32,245 nucleotides of DNA from Sphingopyxis sp. (GTDB lineage Bacteria; Pseudomonadota; Alphaproteobacteria; Sphingomonadales; Sphingomonadaceae), in the NCBI RefSeq assembly GCF_025869345.1, contig NZ_JAOZVW010000120.1, positions 1 to 32,245 on the forward strand, in the 5' to 3' direction. The translations under genes were made by a program, and so were the position numbers. The notes beneath the pieces are model-generated. The model did not search any database, was not told the origin of the DNA, and worked only from the letters and a program-made list of their open reading frames with translations. Positions 6,831-15,245 of the stretch are shown here, piece by piece. Within the stretch, counting starts at the first letter, position 1; each line of letters begins with the position of its first letter.

Positions 6831-7754
6831 ATGGATAGGTTAGCGAACAAGCTCAACTGGTTGTGGAAAGAGCGTAGGCATCGCGCCGCGGCGCGTGCCG
6901 TGCTGGATACGCCGCCGATCGTACCGGCCGACGACGGACTCGTCCTGTTTTCGATGATCGGCACGCGCGTGCTGCTGCCCTATCTTGTGGCGGTCAAATC
7001 GCTCCACGCGCGATTGCAGCGGGGGCGGGTTATTCTCCTCGATGACGGCACGTTGAGTGCCGGCGACCGGGATCTCCTTGCCAAGCAACTCGGCGAGCCG
7101 CACATTCTTCACATCGCAGATGTCGATACGGGCCCCTGTCCGCGCGGCGGAACATGGGAGCGGCTGCTGACGATCCTGGATTTGCGAGCAGCCGATTATA
7201 TTATCCAGCTTGATTCCGATACCGTAACGCTGGGGGAGATACCGGAAGTTGCAGAGGCCGTAGAAGCCAATCGCAGCTTTACCCTGAAAGGGGAGGCCGA
7301 TTCCCGCCTCCTCTCATTCGCCGAGATGGCGAGCATGACGGATGACCACGCCTATCTTCATAATCCGCAAGCTCATGTGCAGGGTGCTATCGAGAGCGTG
7401 CTCGACCGGGTTGTTCTGCCGGTGCTTGCGAGCCCGCTTTATGTCCGCGGCTGTTCGGGGTTCGCGGGATTTGCGCGCGGGGGCGACGGGCGGGGCTTGG
7501 CGGAAGCTTTCTCCGACGAGGCAACGCGCTTGCTTGGGGCGGAACGTTGGGCGCGTTGGGGAAGCGAACAGGTCACATCGAACATGATCATCGCGAACGA
7601 GCCCGATGCCCTGTTGCTGCCCTATGATCGCTATCTCAACTTCTGGGATAGAGGGATCTCCCCCGATGCGCGTTTCGTTCATTTCATCGGGACTTGCCGT
7701 TATCGGGGCAGCGCCTACATCGACGCGACCCGGGTGGCGATTTCCGCGGGTTAA
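6831..7754 (+). CDS. Predicted GT-A-fold glycosyltransferase-like protein, unassigned family
   Basis: A 307-residue soluble protein that I cannot assign to a named family. The central segment ADYIIQLDSDTVTLGEIPEV places a DSD (D128-S-D130) after a hydrophobic strand, as in metal- and nucleotide-sugar-binding GT-A enzymes. The preceding segments (LVLFSMIGTRVLLPYLVAVKSL and RVILLDDGTLSAGD) resemble the opening Rossmann strands of such transferases. The C-terminal part (LYVRGCSGFAGFARGG, WGSEQVTSNMIIANEP, RFVHFIGTCRYRG) resembles an acceptor/product region with a late His. AGGA and GGGA lie just before the ATG at 6831. Base composition is visibly less G+C-rich than in neighbouring core genes, suggesting transfer. 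It converges on a flippase gene, so a role in surface polysaccharide is inferred, not shown. Confidence 0.6.
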   Translation: MDRLANKLNWLWKERRHRAAARAVLDTPPIVPADDGLVLFSMIGTRVLLPYLVAVKSLHARLQRGRVILLDDGTLSAGDRDLLAKQLGEPHILHIADVDTGPCPRGGTWERLLTILDLRAADYIIQLDSDTVTLGEIPEVAEAVEANRSFTLKGEADSRLLSFAEMASMTDDHAYLHNPQAHVQGAIESVLDRVVLPVLASPLYVRGCSGFAGFARGGDGRGLAEAFSDEATRLLGAERWARWGSEQVTSNMIIANEPDALLLPYDRYLNFWDRGISPDARFVHFIGTCRYRGSAYIDATRVAISAG

Positions 7755-7774
7755 GGGGATAGGCGCAGCGCCCC

Positions 7775-9268
7775 TCAGGCCTTTCCGCGTACAAGCCGTA
7801 TCAGATCATTGACCGTTTCACGCGCAAACAAGAGAAGCCAAAGACAATAGGTCACGCCGCCGGTCGCGACGAGGATCGCCAATCTGACCGGCTGAGGCAA
7901 TGCGGGCAGCATATGATCGGCCAATCGGGTCACTACGGCCATGAAGGCGGCGGCAAGAATCGGCGCCATGATCGAGCGAATGAACGCCGTTGGACGGATT
8001 CCGATGACCGGCAATGATCGGGCGGCGGAAAATGCCAGCAACAGAGGATAGGCTATCAGCCAGGCCCAGGCGATGCCTGCGATCCCCCATCGAGCGCTCA
8101 CCAGGAAGATCACGGGCATCAAAAGTGCGCCTGCGGCGGCATTGCCAGACCCGATGCCGGGCCGTCCCAGCGCGTCTGTTGCCGGTCTGAGCAGCGTGAA
8201 CAAGGTCCAGAAAGGCATGGCGAGCGCCAGTGGCAGGAGGAGCGGGACGATCTCCCGCCATTTTTCGCCGAGCAGCGTCAGCACCAGCGGCTCTGCGACG
8301 ACGGCCAGGCCGAAGAAGAACGGCATTGCCGCGACCATGATTGCACGGGTCGAGCGTTCGAAACCGGCGACAAGTGCGGGCCGATCCCCCTGCATCCGCG
8401 AATAGGCGGCGAACGCCACTTCGTTCAACGGCGGAACCACTTTGTTGTTGAATATCTGCGTCAATAGCAGGGCGGTCGTATAGACCCCCACCAGATGCGC
8501 GTCGAACCAGCGACCCGCGACCAATATGTCCGCCTGGCTTTGGACGAAACCGAAAAACTGTCCGACCGCCACCAATCCGCCGTAACGCGCGATGGCGCCG
8601 GAACCCCGGAAGTCGAAGCTGGGCCGGAACCATGTCCGCGCGGCGATCGTCAACCCTAGCGCCCGCGTCGCGAACAGCGCGATCGGCGCCCAGACGAGAG
8701 CCCAGACGCCCCAGCCCGCCAGGGCGCCGCCAAGCGCCACGCCCGCGCCGGCCAGCGCAGAAAGCAGATTGACCTGCGCCTGGCGGCGGAATTCCAGCGT
8801 GCGCGCCAACTGCGCATAGGCAAGCGACGAGAAGGGCGTGGTAAGATAGATCAGCGATTGCAAACGCAGCAGATCGGCAACCATCGGTTGACGGTAATAG
8901 GCCGCGGCGAGCGGCGCGCAGAGGAATTGCGCCAGGGCCAAGGTCCCGTTGAGTAGCAGCAACAGTCCGAAAATCTGCCGCATCGCCCGCTCGTCCACGT
9001 CCTCGCGCTGGATTGCGGCGCTGGCGAGGCCGTGGCCGTTGAGCAGGGTCAGAAGCATCAGCAGGACCTGCGTCAGGGCGAAGAGGCCATAATCTTCGGG
9101 CGTAAGGATGCGGATGACAAGGAAGGTGGAGCCCCACGCAATGACTTGCCCCGCGATCTGGGATCCCGACCGCCATACGACCGCGCGGCGAATTTTCCGC
9201 GCGAAATCCAGCGGGGCATCCGGTTCCGGAGAGGTTACGGTTTCGCCTGGAAACGTTTCGCCCGCCAT
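7775..9268 (-). CDS. Polysaccharide flippase (Wzx/PST-type, MOP superfamily)
   Basis: A 497-residue polytopic membrane protein with about 12-14 hydrophobic segments. The N-terminal pattern (RAVVWRSGSQIAGQVIAWGSTFLVIRILTPEDYGLFAL) is typical of lipopolysaccharide or exopolysaccharide export flippases of the PST family. In these, helix 1 is followed by a conserved loop reading LxPxDYGLFA. The family moves lipid-linked oligosaccharides across the inner membrane; the specific substrate cannot be read from sequence. An AGGAG/AGGTGA element precedes the ATG at 9268. The upstream sulfatase-like gene ends six bases before, so the two form an operon. It converges with the glycosyltransferase-like gene, leaving 20 bases between stops. 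Confidence 0.88.
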   Translation of the reverse strand: MAGETFPGETVTSPEPDAPLDFARKIRRAVVWRSGSQIAGQVIAWGSTFLVIRILTPEDYGLFALTQVLLMLLTLLNGHGLASAAIQREDVDERAMRQIFGLLLLLNGTLALAQFLCAPLAAAYYRQPMVADLLRLQSLIYLTTPFSSLAYAQLARTLEFRRQAQVNLLSALAGAGVALGGALAGWGVWALVWAPIALFATRALGLTIAARTWFRPSFDFRGSGAIARYGGLVAVGQFFGFVQSQADILVAGRWFDAHLVGVYTTALLLTQIFNNKVVPPLNEVAFAAYSRMQGDRPALVAGFERSTRAIMVAAMPFFFGLAVVAEPLVLTLLGEKWREIVPLLLPLALAMPFWTLFTLLRPATDALGRPGIGSGNAAAGALLMPVIFLVSARWGIAGIAWAWLIAYPLLLAFSAARSLPVIGIRPTAFIRSIMAPILAAAFMAVVTRLADHMLPALPQPVRLAILVATGGVTYCLWLLLFARETVNDLIRLVRGKA

Positions 9269-9274
9269 GCTCGT

Positions 9275-11038
9275 TCACCTGCTCCTGTCGGTAGGGAGGT
9301 CTTTGCCAGCCATGTTCGTCGTTGATCCGCCGGGTGCGCGTTCGGCCTTGCCGGTCATGTAATCGCCGACGGGGGGGCGGGCCAACGATGCACGGCGGAC
9401 TTCGATCCACTGCGGCTTGCGTCCGAGCCGCGCGTTGAAGCGCGCGTTGAAGGTCACCGGGTCGGGGCGGGAGGAATCCAGCGCGTCGCCATAGAGCTGC
9501 CGCACGGACTTCGGGTCGTAACCCATCGCGTTCAGCAAGGTTGGAAAGATGCGGTAGTGGCTCGATGCGTCGAAATTCCGCCTGGCCGTCGCTGCCCAGT
9601 CGCGGGAGCCATCGATGACGACCAGCGGCACCGCACCTTCCTCGCTGGCGGGAGAGGAACTGCAATGGGTGGTGATCCCGTGGTCGCCGCGCTCGTGCAG
9701 GTTCTGTCCATGGTCGGATGTGTAAATGATCAGGGTTCCGTCAAGCTGCGCGCTTGCGAACAGTCGATCGAAGAAGCCGCCGACGGTCCACGCGACGGTA
9801 TTACGATAAGCATTGCGGTAAAGCCGCCAACTTTCGGCGCTGCTGTAGAGATTTTTAGGCAGTCTCGTTTCCGTCACGGCCACGGATTCGTCGCGCGGCA
9901 GGGCTGGTCGATAGATTTGTGCATTGCTCGGATATTTGTCGGCCACCGGAAAATGGGCGCCCATCTTGTTGATCAGGATGAAATCGCGCCGCTTGTCGTT
10001 GAGCCGTGCGATCAAGGCGTCGGCCGCAGCCATATCGCGGTCCATGACAGGCGTATCGTCGAACTGGATGAAATGATCGATCTTGCGCCTTTCGGCGTCA
10101 TCCATCCCGTTCTGATAGGCTCCCCCCGTTCGCTGCGCGTCGATATACACCGTTTCAAAGCCGGCGTGCTTCGCATAGTCGAAGATTGACGGCATGACCG
10201 CGTTTACCTGCTGATAGGCTTCGCGCGTGCCCCCGTGTCGAAGGGTGAGATTGCTGCCGTAGCTGCAATTGGTGATCGAGGCGGCGATCCCGAAGTTGCT
10301 TACTGCGACCCCGGGCGGCGGCGAGGCGAGGCCCGATCGCACCCCCGCGGCGTCGTTGATGTCCAGATATCGCCCTGCGATGCTTTCATCGACGATCAGC
10401 ACGACGTCGCCTTGCCCCGCTGGCCGCCGCGGCGTGAGTCGTACTGGCTGGCGCGACAATGAGGGCATCGAAGCCGCCTCGACAGTATAGAGCGCCGCAT
10501 AGGAGGTCCCGACCCAGGCATCCGGCAAACCTCGCGCACCTTCCCCGCCACGAATGAAGAGTAGGCCGGAAAGCATGGCCAGTCCTGCAAATGGGGCCAA
10601 AGCGATGACTGGCCCCGGCGCACGCAGCTGCGGCTCCGGTTTCAGCCCGACAGCGATGAAAAGGAGCAGGGAACTCGCCGCTGCCCAGGCGATCGCTTCG
10701 CCATATTGCGCCGTCGCATCACCGGCGAAACCTACCGAGTGAATCATCGTGATGAAGGCGTCATAGCTCATGGCATCGCCGGTGGCTGTTTGAAAGCTGG
10801 CCACGACCAAAGCCGCCAGCGCGAGAATGGCGGCCCATCCCCACCGCAGCAAAGGCTGCCGGATGAAAGCCGCGCTCCACAGGCAAGCGAACAGGATGCT
10901 ATAGAGTCCCGCGTAGAAGAGAAGCTGCGGCGACACCCCCAGCATCGCCATACGTGCCGCGATCTCGGGAATCCCAAAGGCAAGGGCGAGGAGCAGCAGC
11001 CCTGTCTTTATCAACGCTCTCGCCTTAGCCGCTTCCAT
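9275..11038 (-). CDS. Phosphoethanolamine-transferase-like membrane sulfatase
   Basis: From the ATG at 11038 the protein has 587 residues. Five hydrophobic segments occupy about the first 165 residues, followed by an alkaline-phosphatase/sulfatase-fold periplasmic domain. Visible active-site elements are VVLIVDESIAG (metal ligand E218), a candidate nucleophile Thr in SITNCSYGSN (T256), NKMGAHFP, and the metal-binding TSDHGQNLHERGDHGITTH followed by EEGAVPLVV. This is the pattern of EptA/CptA/OpgE-like enzymes that place phosphoethanolamine on lipid A, core sugars or glucans. The acceptor is unknown. A longer frame extends to 11155, but MEAAKARALIK leads directly into the first membrane helix. 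Coupled to the flippase downstream, this suggests envelope-glycan decoration. Confidence 0.85.
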   Translation of the reverse strand: MEAAKARALIKTGLLLLALAFGIPEIAARMAMLGVSPQLLFYAGLYSILFACLWSAAFIRQPLLRWGWAAILALAALVVASFQTATGDAMSYDAFITMIHSVGFAGDATAQYGEAIAWAAASSLLLFIAVGLKPEPQLRAPGPVIALAPFAGLAMLSGLLFIRGGEGARGLPDAWVGTSYAALYTVEAASMPSLSRQPVRLTPRRPAGQGDVVLIVDESIAGRYLDINDAAGVRSGLASPPPGVAVSNFGIAASITNCSYGSNLTLRHGGTREAYQQVNAVMPSIFDYAKHAGFETVYIDAQRTGGAYQNGMDDAERRKIDHFIQFDDTPVMDRDMAAADALIARLNDKRRDFILINKMGAHFPVADKYPSNAQIYRPALPRDESVAVTETRLPKNLYSSAESWRLYRNAYRNTVAWTVGGFFDRLFASAQLDGTLIIYTSDHGQNLHERGDHGITTHCSSSPASEEGAVPLVVIDGSRDWAATARRNFDASSHYRIFPTLLNAMGYDPKSVRQLYGDALDSSRPDPVTFNARFNARLGRKPQWIEVRRASLARPPVGDYMTGKAERAPGGSTTNMAGKDLPTDRSR

Positions 11039-11257
11039 GTTCCCGCATCTGTTTCCATTATGTGCACGACAGGCCCAGCTAGCAGCCAAATCTTGAGATT
11101 TCGTCTCCCCTGGCCGTTCGCTCGCCGGAAAGATCGTCCTGCATCCCGGGGCCAAGCACGGTGAGGTTCATGCGACCCTCCATGGCTCGCTCATGGGCAT
11201 CCTTGACTTCGCCAGCGACAGCCCGCGACTCTGCCCGGCCCGGGTTATAGCAAAGAT

Positions 11258-11281
11258 GTCCCCGCCTTCGCGGGGATGACG
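11258..11281. repeat. Palindromic repeat unit
   Basis: Contains CCCCGCCTTCGCGGGG followed by ATGACG, a compact hairpin. It is related to 6423-6448 and to the right arm at 31311-31337. Confidence 0.75.
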
Positions 11282-11324
11282 GGAGACGGTCCGGAACGCA
11301 GCATTCCAGGACCTTCGCGCAGAG

Positions 11325-11373
11325 GCGCAGGGATCGCAGAGGGGAAAGCGCCTTGCCTTTGCGATCTCTGCGC
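11325..11373. repeat. Imperfect inverted repeat, 18-bp arms
   Basis: Arms 11325-11342 and 11356-11373 match as reverse complements at 16 of 18 positions (GCGCAG-GATCGCA-AGG core), with a 13-base loop. No other copy was noticed in the window. Confidence 0.7.
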
Positions 11374-11445
11374 GAATCTATTTCCAGGCCGCCTCGCAGC
11401 CATAACAGTTCCGGTCGCGGGCGGCCCTTGCGAACCATCGCCCCG

Positions 11446-11480
11446 GCCAAAAGGAAAAGGGGCGGGAATGACCCCGCCCC
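11446..11480 (-). terminator. Probable terminator of fdxA
   Basis: On the minus strand GGGGCGGGG, a 5-base loop and CCCGCCCC form a strong stem. It is followed by the T-rich CCTTTTCCTTTT tract, about 27 bases after the fdxA stop. Confidence 0.72.
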
Positions 11481-11506
11481 GATCGTCCATCGCTGGTTCC
11501 GCGACC

Positions 11507-11845
11507 TCAGTCGCCTTCGCCCGGTTCGGGCGAGAAATATTTGTCGAACTTGTCTTCGACGCCCTTATACTCGTCGGCGTCGGCGGGGCTGTCCTTCTTG
11601 ACCGTGATGTTCGGCCATTCGGCGCTGAACTTGTTGTTCACTTCCAGCCATTTCTCGAGGCCGCTTTCGGTGTCGGGCAGGATCGCCTCGGCCGGGCATT
11701 CGGGCTCGCACACGCCGCAGTCGATGCACTCGCTGGGGTTGATGACGAGCATATTCTCGCCCTCATAAAAACAGTCGACCGGACAGACCTCGACGCAGTC
11801 CATATATTTGCAGCGGATGCAGGCGTCGGTGACGACATAGGTCAT
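11507..11845 (-). CDS. fdxA: Seven-iron (3Fe-4S/4Fe-4S) ferredoxin FdxA
   Basis: A 112-residue soluble electron carrier very like Azotobacter ferredoxin I. Cysteines at 9, 12, 17, 21 (C-x2-C-x4-C-x3-CP) and 40, 43, 46, 50 (C-x2-C-x2-C-x3-CP), plus C25, reproduce the 7Fe pattern. The segments [18 protein letters not shown] and [17 protein letters not shown] are diagnostic. The acidic C-terminal tail with [11 protein letters not shown] is also typical. GGGAG precedes the ATG. It lies downstream of the helicase and the S4 protein on the same strand, but a 169-base gap suggests its own promoter. The redox partner cannot be told from this context. Confidence 0.95.
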   Translation of the reverse strand: MTYVVTDACIRCKYMDCVEVCPVDCFYEGENMLVINPSECIDCGVCEPECPAEAILPDTESGLEKWLEVNNKFSAEWPNITVKKDSPADADEYKGVEDKFDKYFSPEPGEGD

Positions 11846-12014
11846 GGATAGCGGCTCCCTTCGGGGGCGGCTTCGCGCCGCCGGACAGTCATGGCTCGCC
11901 TCTAAGCCGCGCCAATACGACGCGTCAACGCAAAGCGACAGTTGCGAATCACTCTCATTGCGTAGCGGAAAGGCGGCGCTTTCGCACGACAGCTTTTCCT
12001 GCGGCGCGGATAGT

Positions 12015-12314
12015 TCAACTGGACGCAGCGGGCGTCCCGGCGTCGAGCTTCAGATAGCAAGCCTGCGCTTCAGGGGCGGGGCCGCGGCGCTGCGGCAGCG
12101 CGAGGAGGCGGATCACCTCGATCCGCTCGCCGAGCGGCAGCACCAGCGTCGCGCCCGCGTGGACCGCGGCCGAGGGGCGGGTGACGCGGCGCCCGTCGAG
12201 CCGGATATGCCCCGCGGCGACCATCGCCTGCGCGAGCCCGCGCGAGCGCGCGAAGCGCAGATACCAGAGCAGCTTGTCGAGCCGGATGCTTCCCGCGGCG
12301 CCGGGGCTCGCCAT
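12015..12314 (-). CDS. S4-domain RNA-binding protein, Hsp15-like
   Basis: A 99-residue protein with an N-terminal S4 RNA-binding domain: [35 protein letters not shown] (residues about 10-44), then [33 protein letters not shown]. That order is typical of Hsp15/HslR. Hsp15 recognises 50S subunits carrying stalled nascent chains; whether this homologue does the same is inferred. It starts ten bases after the helicase stop, so the two are probably co-transcribed, which suits two RNA-acting proteins. Confidence 0.87.
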   Translation of the reverse strand: MASPGAAGSIRLDKLLWYLRFARSRGLAQAMVAAGHIRLDGRRVTRPSAAVHAGATLVLPLGERIEVIRLLALPQRRGPAPEAQACYLKLDAGTPAASS

Positions 12315-12324
12315 CAGCGCGCCA

Positions 12325-15108
12325 TCAATCCTTGCGGGCCTCGGCCAGCATCGCGGCGAGCCCGGCGAAGGGGCTGTTGGGCGATGGGCCGCGACGCGGC
12401 CGGTCGGGGCGTGGGGGGCGCGGGCCGGCGGCGTACGGCTTCGGCGGCTTGCCGGGCTTCCCGCGCCGGGCTCGCTCCTGCTGGGCGCCCTGCTTGGCGG
12501 GCGGGCGAGAGCGTTCGTCCGCTACCGCCGACCGCGCCGCCACTTCCCTCTTCTCGTTCTGCTTGCCGCGCTTGCGGCGCCCGTTCCTGTCGGGCGTCTT
12601 GAGGCCCGACCAGCGCCAGCGCTGCAAGGCGGGGTCGCCGACGCTCCGAAACCCGAAGCTGCCGAGCAGCGCGCGCCGCGCCTCCTCGTCGAGGCCGAGC
12701 GACGTGGCGAGCGCGGGGTCGATCGCGAAGCCCGGCGGCGGCGCGGCATGGACGTCGTCGCCCGGCTCGTCCTGATGATGCTCTTCGCCGCCCGCGACGG
12801 GCGAGGTCGGCGGCGCCGCTGCCTGGATGCGTGCGGCGTGCGCCTGGCGCGCGAGCTTTTCCGCCATGTCGATGCGCAGCCAGCCCGAGGCGCAGCGGCG
12901 GAAGCCCGCGATCCGGAGTCCGGCATGATTGCCCGTTTTCTGCAGCACCGCGCCCTGCGGCGGCAGCGCCGGAACCGGCTCGCCCTGTTGCGCGGCGAGC
13001 AGCGCGGCGCGCCAGCGCACCGCCTCGGGCTTCAGCAGCTGGTGGTGGAAGATGTCGAGCGAGCCGATGGTAAGGCCGAGCTTCCGGAGCAGCGGCCGCT
13101 CCTCGGCGGTCATCGCGGCGAGCTGCGCCTCGACCGCGGCGCGCGGGCTTGTGCCGCCGCCATCGACGAGCGCGGCAAGCAGCGCGCGGACGCGCGGCGG
13201 AGTGAAGAGGTCGCCGGCCGCCTCGCCCATCGCTGCGAGCGGCGCGGCGTGGCGCGCGAGCTGCTGCGCGACGAAGGCCTGGAGTCGTTCGGCGATCGCC
13301 TGCACCTGCTGCGGCTCGAACCGGCGGAGCGCGGCGTCGATCTGAATCGCCGGCTGGACCAATGTCGGCCCGCGCGCCAGCGTCGCGACGCCATGGCCGT
13401 GCCAGGCGAGGCGCGGCGGCGCTCCCGCTTCGCTGACCAGCGACAGCGCCTGATCCTCGCCCGCCGCGAGCGCCGCGGCGCGGCGCGCCAATTCGCCGCT
13501 GAGATGCTTTTCGGCGGCGGCGAGCAGCAGGCGATGATCGCTCGCGCGGGCGCGCGCATCGACCTTGAACTGGAATCCGCTCAGCGTGCCGATCGCCTCG
13601 CCGTCGACCGCGACGGTGCCGTCGGCGGCGACCGCGACGGGCAGCGCGGTGTGGCGCTGGCCCGCGTCGCGGAGCAGCAGCGCGAGCCGCCGGTCGACGA
13701 AACGCTGGGCGAGCGCGGCGTGCAGCGCGTCGGACAGGCGCGATTCGAGGTCCTGCGTCCGCTCGGTCCAGCCCGCGCCGCCTGCGATCCAGTCGCCGCG
13801 CTGGGCGATGAAGCAAAGCGTGCGGACGGCGGCGATGCGGCTCGCGAGCTGATCGATGTCGCCGTCGGTGTCGTCGAGCCGCGCGAGGCGCCGCGCGAAC
13901 CAGTCGGGATCGACCATCCCGTCGCCGCTGGTGCGTCCTTGCCAGAGCTTGAGGACCGTGCGGCTGTGATGTTCGGCGCCGAGCTGTTCGAAATCGGGAA
14001 GGCCGCAGACGTCCCACAGGCGCTGGACCGCTTCGGGCTCGCCGCCGCGCATCCGCACCTCCATGTCGCCCGCGAGATGCCGCAGCACCGCGATATCCAC
14101 CGCCTCGGGCGCGGCGCGCAGGCTCGGCTGCGCGGGCGGCAGCGCGAGATCGGCGAGCAGCGTTTCGAGCGTGTCGAAGCGCGGCGCCGGGTTGCGCCAG
14201 AACAGGCTGGCGAGCGGCGGGAAATGATGCCCCTCGATCGCGGCGATCTCTTCGGGCGTGAAGCCGCCTTGCGGGGTGCCGACGGTGCCGAAGCTGCCGT
14301 CCTGCTGATGCCGCCCGGCGCGCCCGGCGATCTGCGCCATTTCGGAAATGGTCAGGCGGCGCAGACGGCGACCGTCGAATTTCTGCAAGGACGCGAAAGC
14401 GACGTGACTCACGTCGAGGTTGAGCCCCATGCCGATCGCGTCGGTGGCGACGAGATAATCGACCTCGCCCGCCTCGAACATCGCGACCTGCGCGTTGCGG
14501 GTCTTGGGACTGAGCGCGCCCATGACGACCGCGGCGCCGCCCGAGAAACGGCGCAGCATCTCGGCGATCGCATAGACCTCCTCGGCCGAGAAGGCGACGA
14601 TCGCCGAGCGCCTGGGCAGCCGCGACAGTTTCGAGGTGCCGGCATAGCTCAGCGTCGAAAAGCGCGGACGGGTGACGATCTCGGCCTCGGGCGCAAGGTC
14701 GCGGACCAGGCCGCGCAGGCTTGCCGAGCCGAGGATCATCGTCTCCTCGCGGCCGCGCGCACGCAGCAGCCGGTCGGTGAAGACATGGCCGCGTTCGGCG
14801 TCGGCGCCGAGCTGCGCCTCGTCGATGCCGACGAAAGCGACGTCGCGCGTTATCGGCAGCGCTTCCATCGTGCCGAGGAGGTAGCGCGCCTCGGGCGGCA
14901 TGATCCGCTCTTCGCCCGTCACCAGCGCGACCTGCGCCGCGCCCTTGATCGCCACGACGCGATCATAGACCTCGCGCGCGAGCAGGCGCAGCGGAAAGCC
15001 GATCATCCCGCTCGAATGGGCGGTCAGGCGCTCGACCGCCAAATGGGTTTTGCCGGTGTTGGTGGGGCCAAGGACGGCCTTGACCGGGCTGGAAGAGAAT
15101 GCCGTCAT
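12325..15108 (-). CDS. Suv3-like superfamily 2 RNA/DNA helicase
   Basis: A 927-residue helicase resembling the mitochondrial SUV3 family and its alphaproteobacterial relatives. Motif I is GPTNTGKTH at residues 14-22, close to the N-terminus as in this family. Motif II is DEAQ (about 96-99), motif III is GSAS, VATDAIGMGLNLD gives motif V, and QIAGRAGR gives motif VI. The long C-terminal region ends in a basic, Pro/Arg/Lys-rich, probably disordered tail (about the last 100 residues) that may bind RNA. SUV3 unwinds RNA for degradation; the bacterial substrate is not established from sequence. The ATG at 15108 gives the expected N-terminus directly before motif I. The S4-domain gene follows after ten bases. 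Confidence 0.9.
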   Translation of the reverse strand: MTAFSSSPVKAVLGPTNTGKTHLAVERLTAHSSGMIGFPLRLLAREVYDRVVAIKGAAQVALVTGEERIMPPEARYLLGTMEALPITRDVAFVGIDEAQLGADAERGHVFTDRLLRARGREETMILGSASLRGLVRDLAPEAEIVTRPRFSTLSYAGTSKLSRLPRRSAIVAFSAEEVYAIAEMLRRFSGGAAVVMGALSPKTRNAQVAMFEAGEVDYLVATDAIGMGLNLDVSHVAFASLQKFDGRRLRRLTISEMAQIAGRAGRHQQDGSFGTVGTPQGGFTPEEIAAIEGHHFPPLASLFWRNPAPRFDTLETLLADLALPPAQPSLRAAPEAVDIAVLRHLAGDMEVRMRGGEPEAVQRLWDVCGLPDFEQLGAEHHSRTVLKLWQGRTSGDGMVDPDWFARRLARLDDTDGDIDQLASRIAAVRTLCFIAQRGDWIAGGAGWTERTQDLESRLSDALHAALAQRFVDRRLALLLRDAGQRHTALPVAVAADGTVAVDGEAIGTLSGFQFKVDARARASDHRLLLAAAEKHLSGELARRAAALAAGEDQALSLVSEAGAPPRLAWHGHGVATLARGPTLVQPAIQIDAALRRFEPQQVQAIAERLQAFVAQQLARHAAPLAAMGEAAGDLFTPPRVRALLAALVDGGGTSPRAAVEAQLAAMTAEERPLLRKLGLTIGSLDIFHHQLLKPEAVRWRAALLAAQQGEPVPALPPQGAVLQKTGNHAGLRIAGFRRCASGWLRIDMAEKLARQAHAARIQAAAPPTSPVAGGEEHHQDEPGDDVHAAPPPGFAIDPALATSLGLDEEARRALLGSFGFRSVGDPALQRWRWSGLKTPDRNGRRKRGKQNEKREVAARSAVADERSRPPAKQGAQQERARRGKPGKPPKPYAAGPRPPRPDRPRRGPSPNSPFAGLAAMLAEARKD

Positions 15109-15245
15109 CGTCTTTGCCCCAAGCTGGCATGACGCGCGCGGCGGCGCAACAGGGGATCGACGAAGGGCGGCGATTTCGGTCTCTCGCTGTCAATCGTCGG
15201 CTCTGCGGCCCCGGCCCCGGCGTGCGCCGCCGGGGATCGGATGGA

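Larger units (their letters stand above)
11039..11506. other. Gene-free interval between the envelope islet and fdxA
   Basis: I see no gene here. It contains a palindromic repeat unit (11258-11281), an 18-bp imperfect inverted repeat (11325-11373), and the fdxA terminator (11446-11480). The promoter of the sulfatase-like gene should lie at its left end, but I see no strong consensus. Confidence 0.6.

Noticed and set aside
6637..6843. 68-codon plus-strand frame before the glycosyltransferase-like gene
   Set aside because: No good ribosome-binding site, no recognisable motif, and it runs into the start of the next gene in another frame.
12181..15132. Plus-strand open frame of 983 codons opposite the helicase
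   Set aside because: The minus strand encodes clear helicase motifs; the plus-strand product is low-complexity Arg/Ala-rich with no recognisable domain.
15215..15245. G+C-rich hairpin after cobQ as an intrinsic terminator
   Set aside because: The stem is plausible, but no T tract follows on the minus strand, so I could not support it.
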